Numbered from the stretch's first letter, positions 1 through 10,962 are shown. The stretch is DNA of 64,000 nt from Meghimatium bilineatum (GCA_034231615.1 CM067314.1:11539263-11603262); one strand, 5' to 3'. Made by a program: numbers and translations. The notes: generated from the sequence alone by a model not told the origin.

Positions 1-136
1 AAGATGACCGTGTGTACTCTACAATCAACATTCACCAGTTACAGAACGGGAACTTCAAATCAAGGCAGAAATTACGAGTCAGAACTGAACTATATCGTAC
101 GGCTTCTCATTCTCCTGAAGCTTTGAAGAGCCAGCA

Positions 137-208
137 CAGAGCAGTAAGGGGCTTGTGTCTGAAACCCAGGAAGGCTTACTACGCCATAATTTGCCGATAA
201 ATGATCTT
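137..208 (+). repeat. Dispersed repeat fragment, copy 1 (second copy at 779-861)
   Basis: The stretch from AGTAAGGGGCTTG to AAATGATCT recurs with few changes at 779-861. The family B element at 209-489 inserted into the end of this copy. Confidence 0.6.
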
Positions 209-489
209 CTTCTTCTTCTTCTGCGTTCGTTCTCTAACTCCTGCAGATTAGCAGGATGTAGTCCGGAGAACGGAATGCGTTGTGTCATGATTTACAGCAT
301 TGCTGCGATATATACGCCTTTCGGCCTGACACATCAGACTTCAGCATGGCTTTGGGTCACTGACCCTATATGGGATGGGACAGCCAACTCCATCCCATAA
401 CCTCCTTAGTCGCCTTTTACGACATGGGTGGAAGGTAAACAGTGTTGCTATTCTTTGCTTCCCTTTCGGACCCTGGCAACACACAGGCG
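209..489 (-). mobile_element. SINE-like family B copy (GAA-tailed), with target-site duplication
   Basis: Near full-length copy of a roughly 280-bp repeat also found at 16019, 48111, 59408 and elsewhere. Its 3' tail (TTC on the plus strand) is at the left. It is flanked by perfect 11-bp direct repeats TAAATGATCTT at 198-208 and 490-500. No protein is encoded. The tail and duplication show retroposition. Confidence 0.85.
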
Positions 490-544
490 TAAATGATCTT
501 ATATGAAGATATAGTAAGGGGCTTAAAGGTTTAAAAGCCGTAGA

Positions 545-778
545 AAATTGACTTCACTGTACTCAGTTTACTATATGTACTCCGTCACTTTCAACGAAGC
601 GGCTCGCCGTCTGCCGAGAGTACCACTCATAGCACGTAACTCCGTAGCTTCAAGTGATAATCCAAAGGAATATCTCCGAAAAAAAATCCACCTTATATAC
701 AAAATGACACGAGCCGGATTCGAACCCGTGACCCCCTTGAACACAAGGCGAACAGCTTAACCACTACGCCAGGGAGAT
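545..778 (-). mobile_element. tRNA-derived SINE, type T2
   Basis: On the minus strand the head has an A-box-like GGCGTAGTGGTTAAG and a B box GGGTTCGAATCC at 775-700. The body runs to about 545. Related copies are at 57050-57175, 42410-42655 (worn) and 62978-63045 (head only). Confidence 0.75.
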
Positions 779-861
779 CCCCCCATATAGTAAGGGGCTT
801 GAGTCTGAAACCCAGGAAGGCTTACTACGCCATAATGTGCCGCTAAATGATCTAATATGAC
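779..861 (+). repeat. Dispersed repeat fragment, copy 2
   Basis: Near-identical to 137-208 (about 70 bp). Together the two copies flank the family B insertion and the tRNA-type SINE, which suggests a local duplication. Confidence 0.55.
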
Positions 862-908
862 AACAGAGTACGCCGTAGAAAAAATTGTAGTCATTGAATA
901 TGACCTAC

Positions 909-997
909 CTGATTGATGATGCTGCTGAGGTTGCAGTGACTGAATGGGATGGCATCTTCACAATCGGAAGCTCTGACACAGCGGTCACCAATCACAC
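909..997 (-). CDS. Internal exon: first half of EB/EGF-like domain 15 (gene continues off the window)
   Basis: An acceptor with a strong polypyrimidine tract (T9 GATCTAG) ends at 998, and a donor GTAGGT starts at 908. The 89-bp exon starts in phase 1 and ends in phase 0. Joined to the previous exon it completes an Arg codon and reads VIGDRCVRASDCEDAIPFSHC, then NLSSIINQ. This is the first three cysteines of another domain with the same IGD.C opening. The second half of the domain must be on a following exon. I see no convincing one in 1-908, so the gene probably continues to the left of the window. Confidence 0.78.
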
Positions 998-1014
998 CTA
1001 GATCAAAAAAAAAC

Positions 1015-1760
1015 ATTAATGCTCATGCAATTTCAAAGTGTGTACGTTTGTAGGTGTGTCAAGTACTAATCATCAACAAGTAACGACTACGCAGCGAAGG
1101 TTAACTGCACCGGACATTTCAACATCCCCGGTCTCTTGCCGTATCCGTATTGGATACGCCAACTTGAATATCCACTCCTGCATATGGATAAAAAAGCTTT
1201 GAATACGGCTCCCCACTGCACACAGGACAAACATTTCAATAAATGTCGGGGAGAACATTGTTCAAATTTCTGACCGAAGCATTGTTGAGACTCGGACTCT
1301 GGGCGACGTAGACGGGGGAGCACATCTTTGTTATCGAGGACACCACAAATCTAGCCCAACTCGACTGTCGCCGTTGCCCAACACGGCTCATACAGAGAGA
1401 ATATGGTTCAGCACTCAAGGACCCACGAACACTGCGAAGCTCTTCGTTCGAGATAGGCGAAATCTACCCACGGCTTTGGGTTACATGCGCAATGGCGAAG
1501 AGTAAAAAACACAGGAAAAAAACCATAATGGGTGACTCAAGCAAACTATCAGCTCGTCTCGTGGCATGTACCCCCTCTGAATAAAAGACTCCTTCAATAG
1601 GCATTGCAGTAAGCCGAAAGCTGAAGCCTTATGGGTATGAAAATAAGCTTGGAGAACCATAGGAAGTACAGAACTCTATAGATAGGAAGTACGAGCTAAC
1701 CGCTCGAAATTCCTGACGTTTGCAACCCAAAGAAGAAGAAGAATAGTTATTTCTTAGTGA
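1015..1760. other. Unassigned sequence ending in a short (GAA)n tract
   Basis: No intact frame or known domain is recognised. The tract CAAAGAAGAAGAAGAA at about 1729-1744 resembles the tail of the GAA-tailed retroposons, so this may be an old plus-strand copy of one. That is only a suggestion. Confidence 0.3.
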
Positions 1761-1924
1761 TACCATTAGTTGTTGGAAGTTGTTGTTAGCTGACTGAATT
1801 GACAAGGTTCGAATCTTGTGTCACTTTAAGATTTTTGCAGTAATTCCCCAGTGTGTTTACCTATATTCAAATAACACAATTTGTAGTGGAAAAAATGTCA
1901 TTAAAAAACTCTTAGCTATCACTT

Positions 1925-2270
1925 CATAGTCTGCCTTACTCACACACACATTTTACAGTCTACATTACTTCACACACACACTCACACACACAATTCACAG
2001 TCTACATTACTTCACACACAAACACTCACACACACATTTCACAGTCTACATTACTTCACACACACACACATTTCACAGTCTACATTACTTCACACACACA
2101 TTTCACAGTCTACATTACTTTACACACACATTTCACAGTATACATTACTTCACACACACATTTCACAGTATACATTACTTCACACACACATTTCACTGTC
2201 TACATTACTTCACACACACACTCACACTCACTCACACTCATACACACACACTCACACACATATTTCATTT
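1925..2270. repeat. CA-rich minisatellite, about 28-30 bp unit
   Basis: Repeats of TTTCACAGTCTACATTACTT followed by a variable (CA)n run, about nine units. The right end passes into plain CACT/CA repeats. Confidence 0.9.
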
Positions 2271-2276
2271 ATCAAT

Positions 2277-2757
2277 ACACATAACCCATATCTCCCATAT
2301 TTGTGTGAGTCTACCCCACACATTACTATAGTTTCCCATATTTGAGAAGGTCTACCCAACACATTACTATAGTTTCCCATATATGAATACGCCTCTCCAC
2401 ACATTACTATAGTTACCCATATTTGAGTGCGTCTACCCCACACATTAATATATTCTCTTATATTTGAGTGCGCCTCCCCACACATTACTATAGTTTTCCA
2501 TATTTGAAAGGGTCTACCCAACACATTACTATAGTCTCCTATATTTGCGTACGTCTACCCCCACACATTAATATAATCTTCCATATTTGAGTACGTCTAC
2601 CCCCACACATTACTATAGTCTCCCATATTTGCGTACGTCTACCCCCACACATTACTATAGTCTCCCATATTTGCGTACGTCTACCCCCACACATTAATAT
2701 AATCTTCCATATTTGCGTACGTCTACCCCCACACATTACTTTAGTCTCCCACATGAG
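2277..2757. repeat. 42-bp minisatellite
   Basis: About 11 units built around CCCATATTTG, GTCTACCCC and ACACATTACTATAG. Open minus-strand frames here are periodic translations of the array. Confidence 0.9.
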
Positions 2758-3179
2758 TCCGTCCTGCCCTGGCATGAAATACAGCTTTTGATAACCACTA
2801 CTCTATCCCGTACACAAAACAATACAACATCTCTATTGCTCGCATTTCATACAGGATCCAAACAGACAAGCATTGCAACATAGACAACAAAAAGAAATCA
2901 CATCACCATCAACAAGTACAAAAACATTAACATGACCCACGACACTAATAATTTCAACAGTTTTGACAACGAAAATAGCAGAAACAACATTAGAAATGGT
3001 CACAATAAAAACAACCACATGAACTAAGATAACGAATTGTACAGCAAAAGAAACATGAGCGACATTAATAAAAGAAGAGAACATACATGAAACAAGAGCA
3101 GCATAAATGAAACAAGGGCAACATAAAATGATCGAGCACAATACAGAAGGAAGAAACACAAAACACAAGGCAAAAGAAA

Positions 3180-3300
3180 AAGACAGTAAAAGGAAGAAAG
3201 ACAATACAAAAGGAAGAAAGACAATACAAAAGGAAGAAAGACAATACAAAAGGAAGAAAACACACAAAAAGAAAGAAAGACAATACAAAAGAGAGAAATA
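3180..3300. repeat. 20-bp purine-rich array
   Basis: Copies of ACAATACAAAAGGAAGAAAG in a region of strong A/G bias on the plus strand. The open reading frames around 2833-3500 come from this compositional bias. Confidence 0.8.
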
Positions 3301-3383
3301 CAACGCACAAGGAAGAAGCACAACACTAAACAAAGAAAATACATCAGAATCTCACATCACGCATTTACTTGCTAACTACTTAC

Positions 3384-3539
3384 GTCTCCTACAAATGTTG
3401 TGCACATCTTCCTTGAATCCAGACTTACAGAAACAAACTTTTCTGCTTGTTAAGCAAACAGCGTTAGGGATGTTACCATTACAATCCTCATCGACCTGAC
3501 ACGGCTCCCGAAGCTTCCTGCCGACACACCTGCTTCCGT
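3384..3539 (-). CDS. Internal exon: end of domain 13 and complete EB/EGF-like domain 14
   Basis: The acceptor CAG ends at 3540 and the donor GTAAGT starts at 3383. The exon is 156 bp, phase 1-1. Joined to the previous exon, the split codon becomes Asp, giving ...GFVSNV-DGSRCVGRK. This provides the missing sixth cysteine of domain 13. A full domain follows: LREPC, then EDC, AVC, CFC and NIC, with the same spacing as those in the large exon. That independent fit strongly supports both splice calls. The exon sits between an A/G-rich array (3180-3300) and a LINE fragment on the other strand. Confidence 0.85.
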
Positions 3540-3774
3540 CTGAATGGCAAAGTCATCATAAAATGTAATTATAAACAATGACAGTCACAAAAAAGTGAAT
3601 ATTACAGCACTGATTCTCGACCTTTTTTCTGTAGTTTTTTATTGATGTAACTCTATATTTGTGGCCACTATTCAGGGATTAAAGTAAAACAATTTTGAAT
3701 CAAAATAAGAAATGAAGAGATCTGGAGACAAACAGGACAACATCAGGTGGACATACAGATTTGTAGGGACCTTT

Positions 3775-4500
3775 CCGTCTTACCAGACGATAGTGTTATT
3801 GTACTATAAGAAATATAGACCTTCGAGATTTAATGAATGTAGTAGTCTCAGAAAGTAAAGAGAAAGGTCTCTTCCTAAATATAAAGAAAACAGAAGTAAT
3901 GGTTATTTCAAAGAAGCAAAATACCACACCTTGCAAGATCAAAGTGAATGATATAGTATTAAAACAGGTCCACCAATTTAAATATTTAGGCACAACGATT
4001 ACAGCAGATGGAAGAAGTTCAACAGAAATAAGAAGCAGAATAGGGCAGGCAAAAACAACATTCAGAAAAACGAAAAATATATTGTGTAATATGACCTTGT
4101 CATTAGATGCGAGAAAGAGAGTTCTGCAGTGCTATATAACTCCTATACTAACATATGGGAGAGAGTCTAGGACAATAAACAAACTGGAAATTGGGAAATT
4201 AGAGGCAACAGAGATGTGGTTCTACAGAAGAATGCTGAGAATACCATGGACTGCCAGAAAAACTAATGTGGAGGTGTTGAAAGAGTCAAATGCGAAACTG
4301 ACTTTAATCAATAATATAAGAAAATGACAATCTTCATTTTTTTTGCCACTTTATGAGACAAAGATGTTTGGAGAACATAGGCCCAACAGTTAAGATTGAA
4401 GGCAACAGAGACAGAGGGCGATAACGTGAGAAAATATTAGTTTGACAACCTGCCACAGCAAGGAAACAGCTAGCTTGATACATAATACTGGTCATGGCGT
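3775..4500 (+). pseudogene. LINE (family E) reverse transcriptase C-terminal fragment
   Basis: Starts with a worn ADD-box (PDDSVIV). A clear frame (3833-4327) follows with the RT thumb pattern: NIKKTEVM, FKYLGTTI, then ILTYGRES and EMWFYRRMLRIPW. After 4327 the conserved tail (ENI, RDRGR, DNLPQQGN) continues with frameshifts to about 4500. It is 5'-truncated and dead. Related copies are at 35720-35985, 22725-22920 and 14350-15150. Confidence 0.85.
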
Positions 4501-4519
4501 TCTAAAATAAAAAAAGAGT

Positions 4520-4697
4520 GCATCATCTTATGAAAAGAAGAGAAATGCAGCAGCTCAACAGCGGAGAGCAGCTAGAAAGTCACGGATAGACCAAGATCCG
4601 TCTACAGTCATCATTCCATGTCCGAACTGTCCAAGGACATTTACAGCTCGAATAGGGCTCATTAGCCATCTACGAACTCATAATCAAGGACATAACT
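4520..4697 (+). pseudogene. LINE C-terminal zinc-finger tail, worn
   Basis: Reads CPNCPRTFTARIGLISHLRT followed by a stop. This is a C2H2-like finger seen at the C terminus of some non-LTR retrotransposon polymerases. A lysine/arginine-rich lead-in precedes it. It is a diverged relative of the family C tails at 34625 and 52435. Confidence 0.75.
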
Positions 4698-4777
4698 AAA
4701 ATTGAATTCTCAAAAGTGGGTGTAACAAATGGTCATCATCACTTGTGATGAACGAACAACAACATCCAAGGATGGAA

Positions 4778-4985
4778 ACAGGAATCACATAGAATTAAGC
4801 CAGGAATCACATAGAATTGAGACAGGAATCACATAGAATTAAGACAGGAATCACATAGAATTGAGACTGACAGCGTATTCAAGAATAGATACAGGAATCA
4901 CATAGAATTGAGACTCATAGCTTAACAAAGAATGGAGACAGAAATTACATAGAATTGAGACTGACTCCAAGAATGGAGACAAACA
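4778..4985. repeat. About 22-bp minisatellite
   Basis: Repeats of CAGGAATCACATAGAATTGA with spacing changes, about eight units. Confidence 0.85.
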
Positions 4986-5388
4986 GGAAAACCTCGTATG
5001 TGTTATGTGCAAGGCGCAAACATTTTCAAGGAGTGATTTTCAATGGTTATTTTTGCATATGGCCACCATGTTCTTGCATTTTCACTGTTGCCACTCTGTT
5101 GTAAAAAAAGGTACCGTAATTTTGTCACATATCATCAATGCTTTATAAGGTTTAATCTATGTACATATCTAATCCTAGTTATTTATTGTTCAAGTAGTTA
5201 CCTTGCCTAGTCGTCCCCATCGACATGCATGGCAGATAACAGTGTAATTATTCTTCCTCCTCTTTTTGGGCCCTGGATACACTTGGTCGAAGTTGTTTAC
5301 ATATCCTCTACTATCTACTACACTATCTAGTCTACCTTTTATGTGGGTTACCCGTGACTTTGCATCTGCTGTATTTGAATATTATTTC

Positions 5389-5547
5389 CCACCAAAGACG
5401 GAAGTGTCGGACATTGGCGCAAAAATAAAACGGCGACACAACACATTTCCATTCTCTGGACTACATCCTTCTGGAGATCTAATAGGACCATGGTCCTGCT
5501 ACAAGAGATATGCAGTGGGAGTTTGAGAATGAACGTTGAAGAAGAAG
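5389..5547 (+). mobile_element. SINE-like family A copy (GAA-tailed)
   Basis: About 160 bp, from CACCAAAGACGGAAGTGTCG to the tail AACGTTGAAGAAGAAG. Flanked by an 11-bp duplication AATATTATTTC (5378-5388) / AATATCATTTC (5548-5558), one mismatch. Confidence 0.85.
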
Positions 5548-5594
5548 AATATCATTTCTAGGAAAGAGAGCGTCTAGTGGTCACCACGTCCAAA

Positions 5595-5665
5595 AATCAT
5601 GACACATGATATTCAGTTTCCCGGAGTACATCCCCCGCTAGCCAACAGGAGTTTGAGAACGCAAC
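5595..5665 (+). mobile_element. Family B 3' fragment
   Basis: Short piece matching the family B end (CCGGAGTACATCC ... GGAGTTTGAGAACG) without a clear tail. Confidence 0.5.
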
Positions 5666-5754
5666 AAGGAACAAATAAAAGAACCCTGTTCATAGTTATT
5701 ATTAAATTCGTACAAAACCATATCGGAATAGTGGATATCGTTGTTAAAAGGTAA

Positions 5755-6057
5755 AGGTATGTCACATGGCAGCAACCTGTCGTCGGGGATGAAGTAAATT
5801 CTTCATGTACTAAGCCGCAGCAACTATTAGGTGGGGTGGCCAGTTCCCTTCCTTGCAGTCTTTACCTCCCCTAACTCATGCGTCAGGTACTCATTTACAG
5901 CTGAGTCGACTGGAGGAGTGGTCGTGTCAAGCGAGAAATCACAATACAACCCGAATTTTTCTTTTGTTCGGACGTGGTTTCGAACCTGGAACGCTGAAAC
6001 CCAGTGAGAGAAAGCAAGCTCACTATCAACTAGGCTACCACTCTCTTCATAGCGTTG
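5755..6057 (-). mobile_element. tRNA-derived SINE, type T1
   Basis: On the minus strand a tRNA-like head has A box TAGCCTAGTTGATAG and B box GGTTCGAAACC (6050-5975). The body contains the block complementary to GTACTCATTTACAGCTGAG. The same body block is present in the copy at 25781-26045, which has a different, Ala-type head. Confidence 0.7.
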
Positions 6058-6109
6058 TTACTGACTGAAAATAGGATCTCATTAGAAACAATATCTCGCT
6101 ATAAACATA

Positions 6110-6246
6110 ATTTATAGAAACATCATTTATAGAAACATCATCTCTTAAGATACAGCATTTCTTTAGAAACATCATCTTTCTAGATAAATATCTGTAGAAA
6201 TATGTATAATCTTCTCTTTAAAAGCATCATTTTTCTAGAAACAGTG
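6110..6246. repeat. About 17-20 bp minisatellite, left part
   Basis: Units of TAGAAACATCATCTCTCTT type. The same array resumes at 7520-8000. The block between carries LINE remnants. Confidence 0.8.
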
Positions 6247-6559
6247 ATCGCCAATCTTGGTTCGCGCACTGTAGTATTCATGACAGATGCAAGATTCAAG
6301 CACTCCAGTCCAGAAAACTAGCAGACCTGCAAATACTACTGACCAAACTAACCAATCACAGTAAAGAAGCTGTGCTGTAGATACCATCGTATTGTGGAAT
6401 ACGGTGAGAAAGTAAGGCACCCTGGTCATCTACTGCACCCCGACACACACTCAGTCGTCTTGACTCGTCTTGCCACTAAACCATATGTGTAGTGGCGAGA
6501 GAGTGAGGTTGACGACAGTGCGCACCTCTCCCTCACTTTAATCCAATTTTCATAGCGCA

Positions 6560-6756
6560 AGTCATGCTCCTGCATGTACAGCACTAGAACTGTCCGTGCA
6601 CGAATCGGACTCATCAGACATCTGCGGGCTCACAAGCCAAATTAGACAATTGCCAGTTTATTATTATTATTATTATTATTTTCATCGCATTCATTTGATT
6701 TTCATGTCATGCTCATCTTCGCTTGCGAAGGAGGAACATCATCATCATCATCATCG
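6560..6756 (+). mobile_element. LINE family C 3' end (finger tail plus 3' UTR)
   Basis: Reads RTVRARIGLIRHLRAHKPN and a stop at about 6580-6645. A T/A-rich 3' UTR follows, with the block CTTCGCTTGCGAAGGAGGAA and a terminal (ATC)n run. The same 3' end occurs at 34625-35155 and 52435-52804. Confidence 0.8.
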
Positions 6757-7430
6757 TGCAATACATGGAAACGAGAAAGCAGATCGTCTGACTAAGGAGA
6801 GTGCTGCTGATGATCAACCAGATGTGCCAATAGCGTACCACCAAAAGAAACAGATGATGTACCACCAAAACAAACAGATGATGTACTACCAAAACAAACA
6901 GATGATGTACCACCAAAAGAAACAGATAATCAACCAGATGTGCCAATAGCGTACCACAAAAACAAACAGATGATGTACCACCAAAAGAAACAGATAATCA
7001 ACCAGATGTGCCAATAGCGTACCACAAAAACAAACAGATGATGTACCACCAAAAGAAACAGATAATCAACCAGATGTGCCAATAGCGTACCACAAAAACA
7101 AACAGATGATGTACCACCAAAAGAAACAGATGATGTACCACCAAGACAAACAGATGATCAAGGCAATTAAAAAGATAACTCAAACACAAGATGACTACCA
7201 AATTATGAACAGACCAGAACAAGGTATTATTCTACGCCCCAAAACAAGACACAACGGACTCCGCAGCCAGATGTATACAAAATTCAAAATTGGATTTAAA
7301 AAAAGCCATGTGTACATATGGATATCTACTCAGTCAGTAGAGCATATTCTTGAAGAATGCCAGGAATATGAAATGATGAGGCAAATAGACTGTCACAGAG
7401 AAATAACAATGGAAGAAAAACTATAACGAT
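6755..7430 (+). pseudogene. RNase H LINE C-terminal fragment with an internal coding-derived array
   Basis: Opens with HGNEKADRLTKESAADDQ, the GNE.AD motif of LINE-type RNase H. Later it contains RHNGLRSQM and STQSVEHILEECQEYEMM, the cysteine/histidine region typical of Jockey/I-like elements. Between them (6835-7165) a 24-bp unit coding YHQ(K/N)KQMM is repeated about 10 times. It is interleaved with copies of a longer block carrying CCAGATGTGCCAATAGCG, and that longer block breaks the frame. Confidence 0.8.
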
Positions 7431-7519
7431 TTCTGTACAAGATACAAAACATAGTCAAGTTTATAGTCAAAACAAAACTACAGATATAAGCACGTTCTAG
7501 ATGAAAGGAAGAAGAAGAA

Positions 7520-8005
7520 ACAACATATTTCTAGAATAAACATATCTTTCGAAATATCTTTCTAGAACCATCATCCGTAGAAACATCATCTCTCTTTAGA
7601 AATATCATCTCTCTAGAAATATCATCTATATAAACATCATTTCTCTTTAGAAACATCATTTCTCTTTAGAAACATCATCTCTCTTTAGAAACATCATCTC
7701 TCTTTAGAAACATCATTTCTCTTTAGAAACATCATCTCTCTTTAGAAACATCATCTCTCTAGAAATATCATCTTTATAAACATCATTTCTCTTTAGAAAC
7801 ATCATTTCTCTTTAGGAACATCATTTCTCTTTAGGAACATCATCTCTCTTTAGAAACATCATCTCTCTAGAAATATCATCTTTATAAACATCATTTCTCT
7901 TTAGGAACATCATTTCTATTTAGAAACATCATCTCTCTTTATAAACATCATTTCTTTCTAGAAACATCTCTCTATAGAAACATCATCTCTATAGAAACAT
8001 CTGTT
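7520..8005. repeat. About 17-20 bp minisatellite, right part
   Basis: Roughly 25 units of TCTCTTTAGAAACATCAT and variants. Continuous in sequence type with 6110-6246. Confidence 0.9.
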
Positions 8006-8104
8006 TGAAACAGCACATTTACTAACATTTCCCAATCACCAACCATCATCATTTTCCATACTAAAATAACAATAATAATGACAAGGTATTACTCAAAATA
8101 ACAG

Positions 8105-8785
8105 CGTTTTTAACGAAGGAACAAACACATGCTTACCAACGTTACTTCGAATCCCGGAGGAACAGACACATGCTTACCAACGTTACTGACGAATCCCAAA
8201 GGAACACACACATGCTTACCAACGTTACTGACGAATCCCAAAGGAACACTCACATGCTTACCAACGTTACTGACGAATCCCAAAGGAACACACACATGCT
8301 TACCAACGTTACTGACGAATCCCAAAGGAACACACACATGCTTACCAACGTTACTGACGAATCCCAAAGGAACAAACACATGCTTACCAACGTTACTGAC
8401 GAATCTCAAAGGAACAAACACATGCTTACCAACGTTGCTGACGAATCCCAAAGGAACAAACACATGCTTACCAACGTTGCTGACGAATCCTAAAGGAACA
8501 AACACATGCTTACCAACGTTACTGACGAATCACGGAGGAATAAACACATGCTTACCAACGTTACTGATGAATCCCGGAGGAACAAACACATGCTTACCAA
8601 CGTTACTGACGAATCCCGGAGGAACAAACACATGTTTACCAACGTTGCTGACGAATCCCGGAGGAACAAACACATGCTTACCAACGTTACTGACGAATCC
8701 CGGAGGTACAAACACATGCTTACCAACGTTGCTGACGAATCCCGGAGGAACAAACACATGCTTACCAACGTTGCTGACGAATCCT
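8105..8785 (-). repeat. 42-bp minisatellite made from the exon-intron junction of the EB/EGF gene
   Basis: About 15-16 copies of a 42-bp unit. On the minus strand each copy carries the last codons of the large exon (GFVSNV), the splice donor GTTG|GTAAGC, and about 20 nt of the following intron. The true donor is the first one (8765). Copies of it recur every 42 bp at 8723, 8681, 8639 (there GTAAAC), 8597, 8555 and further left. The unit is 14 codons long and has no stop, so the gene frame stays open to 8530. There a single base change gives TGA (8532-8530), after which the same frame is open again to 8110. Complementary-strand frames are also open, so the long ORFs here are not evidence of coding. 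Confidence 0.93.
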
Positions 8786-10655
8786 TTCTTACAGAGACAT
8801 GTCCGCATTGAACACTCATCTGTAGAGTTCACAATGTCTAAAACTGGCAGTCTATCTATATCCTGATAGCTAGATGCCATGCAACGGAGATTACAAGGAC
8901 TTGTTTCTGATGATTCACTGCATAAACCGCATGTACTGTTTGCAATTACTGAAGAGCAATCTTCATTTGTATTGCACGAATGATCGCCGATACGTCTCAT
9001 GGAACACACCTGTTTTGAAGGTGCAGCAGAATACGGGGCTATTTTTAAATCGTTTCGGGATGTTGAAATAAATCCTAGGAGACATTCACAACGATGAGTT
9101 TTTGTTGAACAATACGAGTTGGGATTTGTTGCGTTACATTCCTCATCAACCGTGCAATCATCATGCAGATGTTTCTCCAGACAATCGTCGTAGTTTTCGT
9201 TGGGTATATAACCAGTATGACAAAAGCACTTATTGCTGCCATCAACTGCGCTGCTACACGAACTGTGAAACACAAAATTAGAACATTGCATATCATTCTC
9301 GCATTTCATTCCTTCAATTATTTTAAAAATACAATACATGTTTCTTATACCAGGAATATATCCGTCACCACATTGACAAATATTATCAACACATTGACTA
9401 TTGTTCACAGAATACTGGCATTCTCCATCGCTTCCACAGGAATCTCCTAAATGTCGAAAAACGCACATGTTTCTTTTCTCGTGGAGGTGATAAAATCGCC
9501 GACACTTACAAAATCCATTATTCATATCGCAGTCTGAATTGTTGAAATCCTCAAGACAGTCTTCTGGGCTCATACACTCCGTCTCTTCTAGAATTTTCTC
9601 GAAACACTGATCAGGTGCTTCATTCGAAGAACTGAACCCCATACCGCACGAGCATACATTGTTTTTACATATAGAGTTGTCAATAAGGCACTCGTTGTGT
9701 GATTTACAAGAATCCCCGATTAGGTTTGACCGGCAAGACGTTGACCCAACTGTTTCATCTTTTTGTAACTTAAACCCTATCCTGCACGAGCATTTTCCTT
9801 TGAGACATTTACTGTTTTCCACATTTTGACAATCCTTATCTTCTTCACATTTATCATTTAAATGAATTTCCTCACAAGTTGTATTGTCTTCGCTTGGTTT
9901 CAGACCTCGTCCAGATTTACAACGACATATCGTATCACTACACACACTTTGATTGATCAGCGCGCAGTCCCTAGCTCTGGCGCATGGATCGCCTAGTTTG
10001 CTTTTCACACACACAGAATCCACGGTGATGTCGACACTCGTAACTTGTCTGTATCCTTTAGCACAGACGCACGTTTTGTTATCACAGACTCTGGCTCCTT
10101 CTCTCACATTTCCACACTCGTTACTTCTTTCACATACATCACCAAGACGACGGCGTCTGCAAGTAAAGTTACCATCTTTGATAAAGTGACTCACGCATGC
10201 GCATTTGTTATCTAAACATCGGGTATTATTCATAACACTAAAGCAGTCATTAAGTTTGGTACAATCATCACCTAACATCCTTGCAACGCAAAGTGATCCT
10301 CTTGCCACATATCCCTCGCCACAGCGGCATGCTGATCTATCACACCTACTGTTCGCTATAGCATTCGAGCAATCATGATCATTCTGGCATCTGTCACCGA
10401 TATTTCTTAAAGCACACTCTTCCATCCCATTCTGTGGGATAAATCCAGACCTGCATTTACAAGTATCGTTGAGGCATTCGCTGTTAGATATTGCGATACA
10501 GTCAGTATCGTTTGAACATTCCTCCCCGATCTTCCGTTGTAGGCAGTCATGTCCGTTGTCTTTGAAGCCAGGATTACAAGAGCAGAGACCATCGTTGCAG
10601 TACGTGTGATTTGTGGATGTGCAGTTGTCAACTGTGCAGGGGGTCAGGCTGGATC
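8766..10655 (-). CDS. Large internal exon: 13 tandem EB/EGF-like domains
   Basis: This 1890-bp exon is open throughout and encodes 630 residues. It holds 13 repeats of about 43-50 residues. Each has six cysteines spaced roughly C-x5-C-x7-9-C-x4-6-C-x-C-x8-14-C, usually introduced by (I/L)GD.C and followed by NS.C and a C.C..G(F/Y) turn. This matches the EB module/EGF-like family of secreted or adhesion proteins; the ligand is unknown. Several N-x-S/T sites are present. The acceptor (TTCTCCAG) ends at 10656 and the donor GTAAGC starts at 8765, so the exon is symmetrical, phase 1-1, as is usual for EGF-type exons. The sixth cysteine of the last domain is missing here and is supplied by the next exon (3539-3384). 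The open frame continues past 8766, but that part is a junction-derived array and probably intronic. Exact symbol and orthologue not recognised. Confidence 0.88.
8786..8790. other. Transition from array to unique coding sequence of the large exon
   Basis: To the right of about 8785 the minus-strand sequence is unique coding sequence (CSMRTCLCKKGFVSN). This marks where the tandem copies stop. Confidence 0.6.
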
Positions 10656-10732
10656 CTGGAGAATAAATAGATTTCATGGAATTTATAGCTGTTCTCAGAA
10701 TAATTGGGAGAATAATTGTGCTAATGAAAGTA

Positions 10733-10962
10733 GATGTGATGGAAAGTAGATGATGTGAGTGACAGTAGATGATGTGAGTGAAAGTTGATGTGAGTGAAAG
10801 TAGATGTGAGTGAAAGTAGATGGAGTGACAGTAGATGATTTGAGTGAAAGTAGATGTGAGTGACAGTAGATGATGTGAGTGACAGTAGATGTGAGTGAAA
10901 GTAGATGCGAGTGAAAGTAGATGTGAGTGAAAGTAGATGTGAGTGAAAGTAGATGCTCAGTA
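10733..10962. repeat. About 16-18 bp minisatellite upstream of the large exon
   Basis: Units of GTGAGTGAAAGTAGAT and variants. It lies in the intron, about 80 bp from the acceptor of the large exon. Its right end abuts a reverse transcriptase fragment. Confidence 0.88.

Noticed and set aside
1-908. A following exon of the EB/EGF gene in phase 0
   Set aside because: No acceptor followed by the expected C.C..G pattern was seen on the minus strand; it is probably outside the window.
2833-3344. Leucine/phenylalanine-rich minus frames resembling membrane proteins
   Set aside because: Three frames are open at once because of strong A/G composition on the other strand; repeats of 20 bp.
4778-4985. 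CRISPR-like direct repeats
   Set aside because: Units are contiguous with no unique spacers, and the genome is eukaryotic. The same holds for all arrays here.
8110-8532. Exon continuing through the whole array
   Set aside because: A TGA at 8532 interrupts the frame, and the phase-consistent donor at 8765 gives a complete domain with the next exon.
8129-8866. 245-codon plus-strand frame with LTNPGGTNTCLP-like repeats
   Set aside because: It is the opposite strand of the 42-bp junction array; other frames are equally open.
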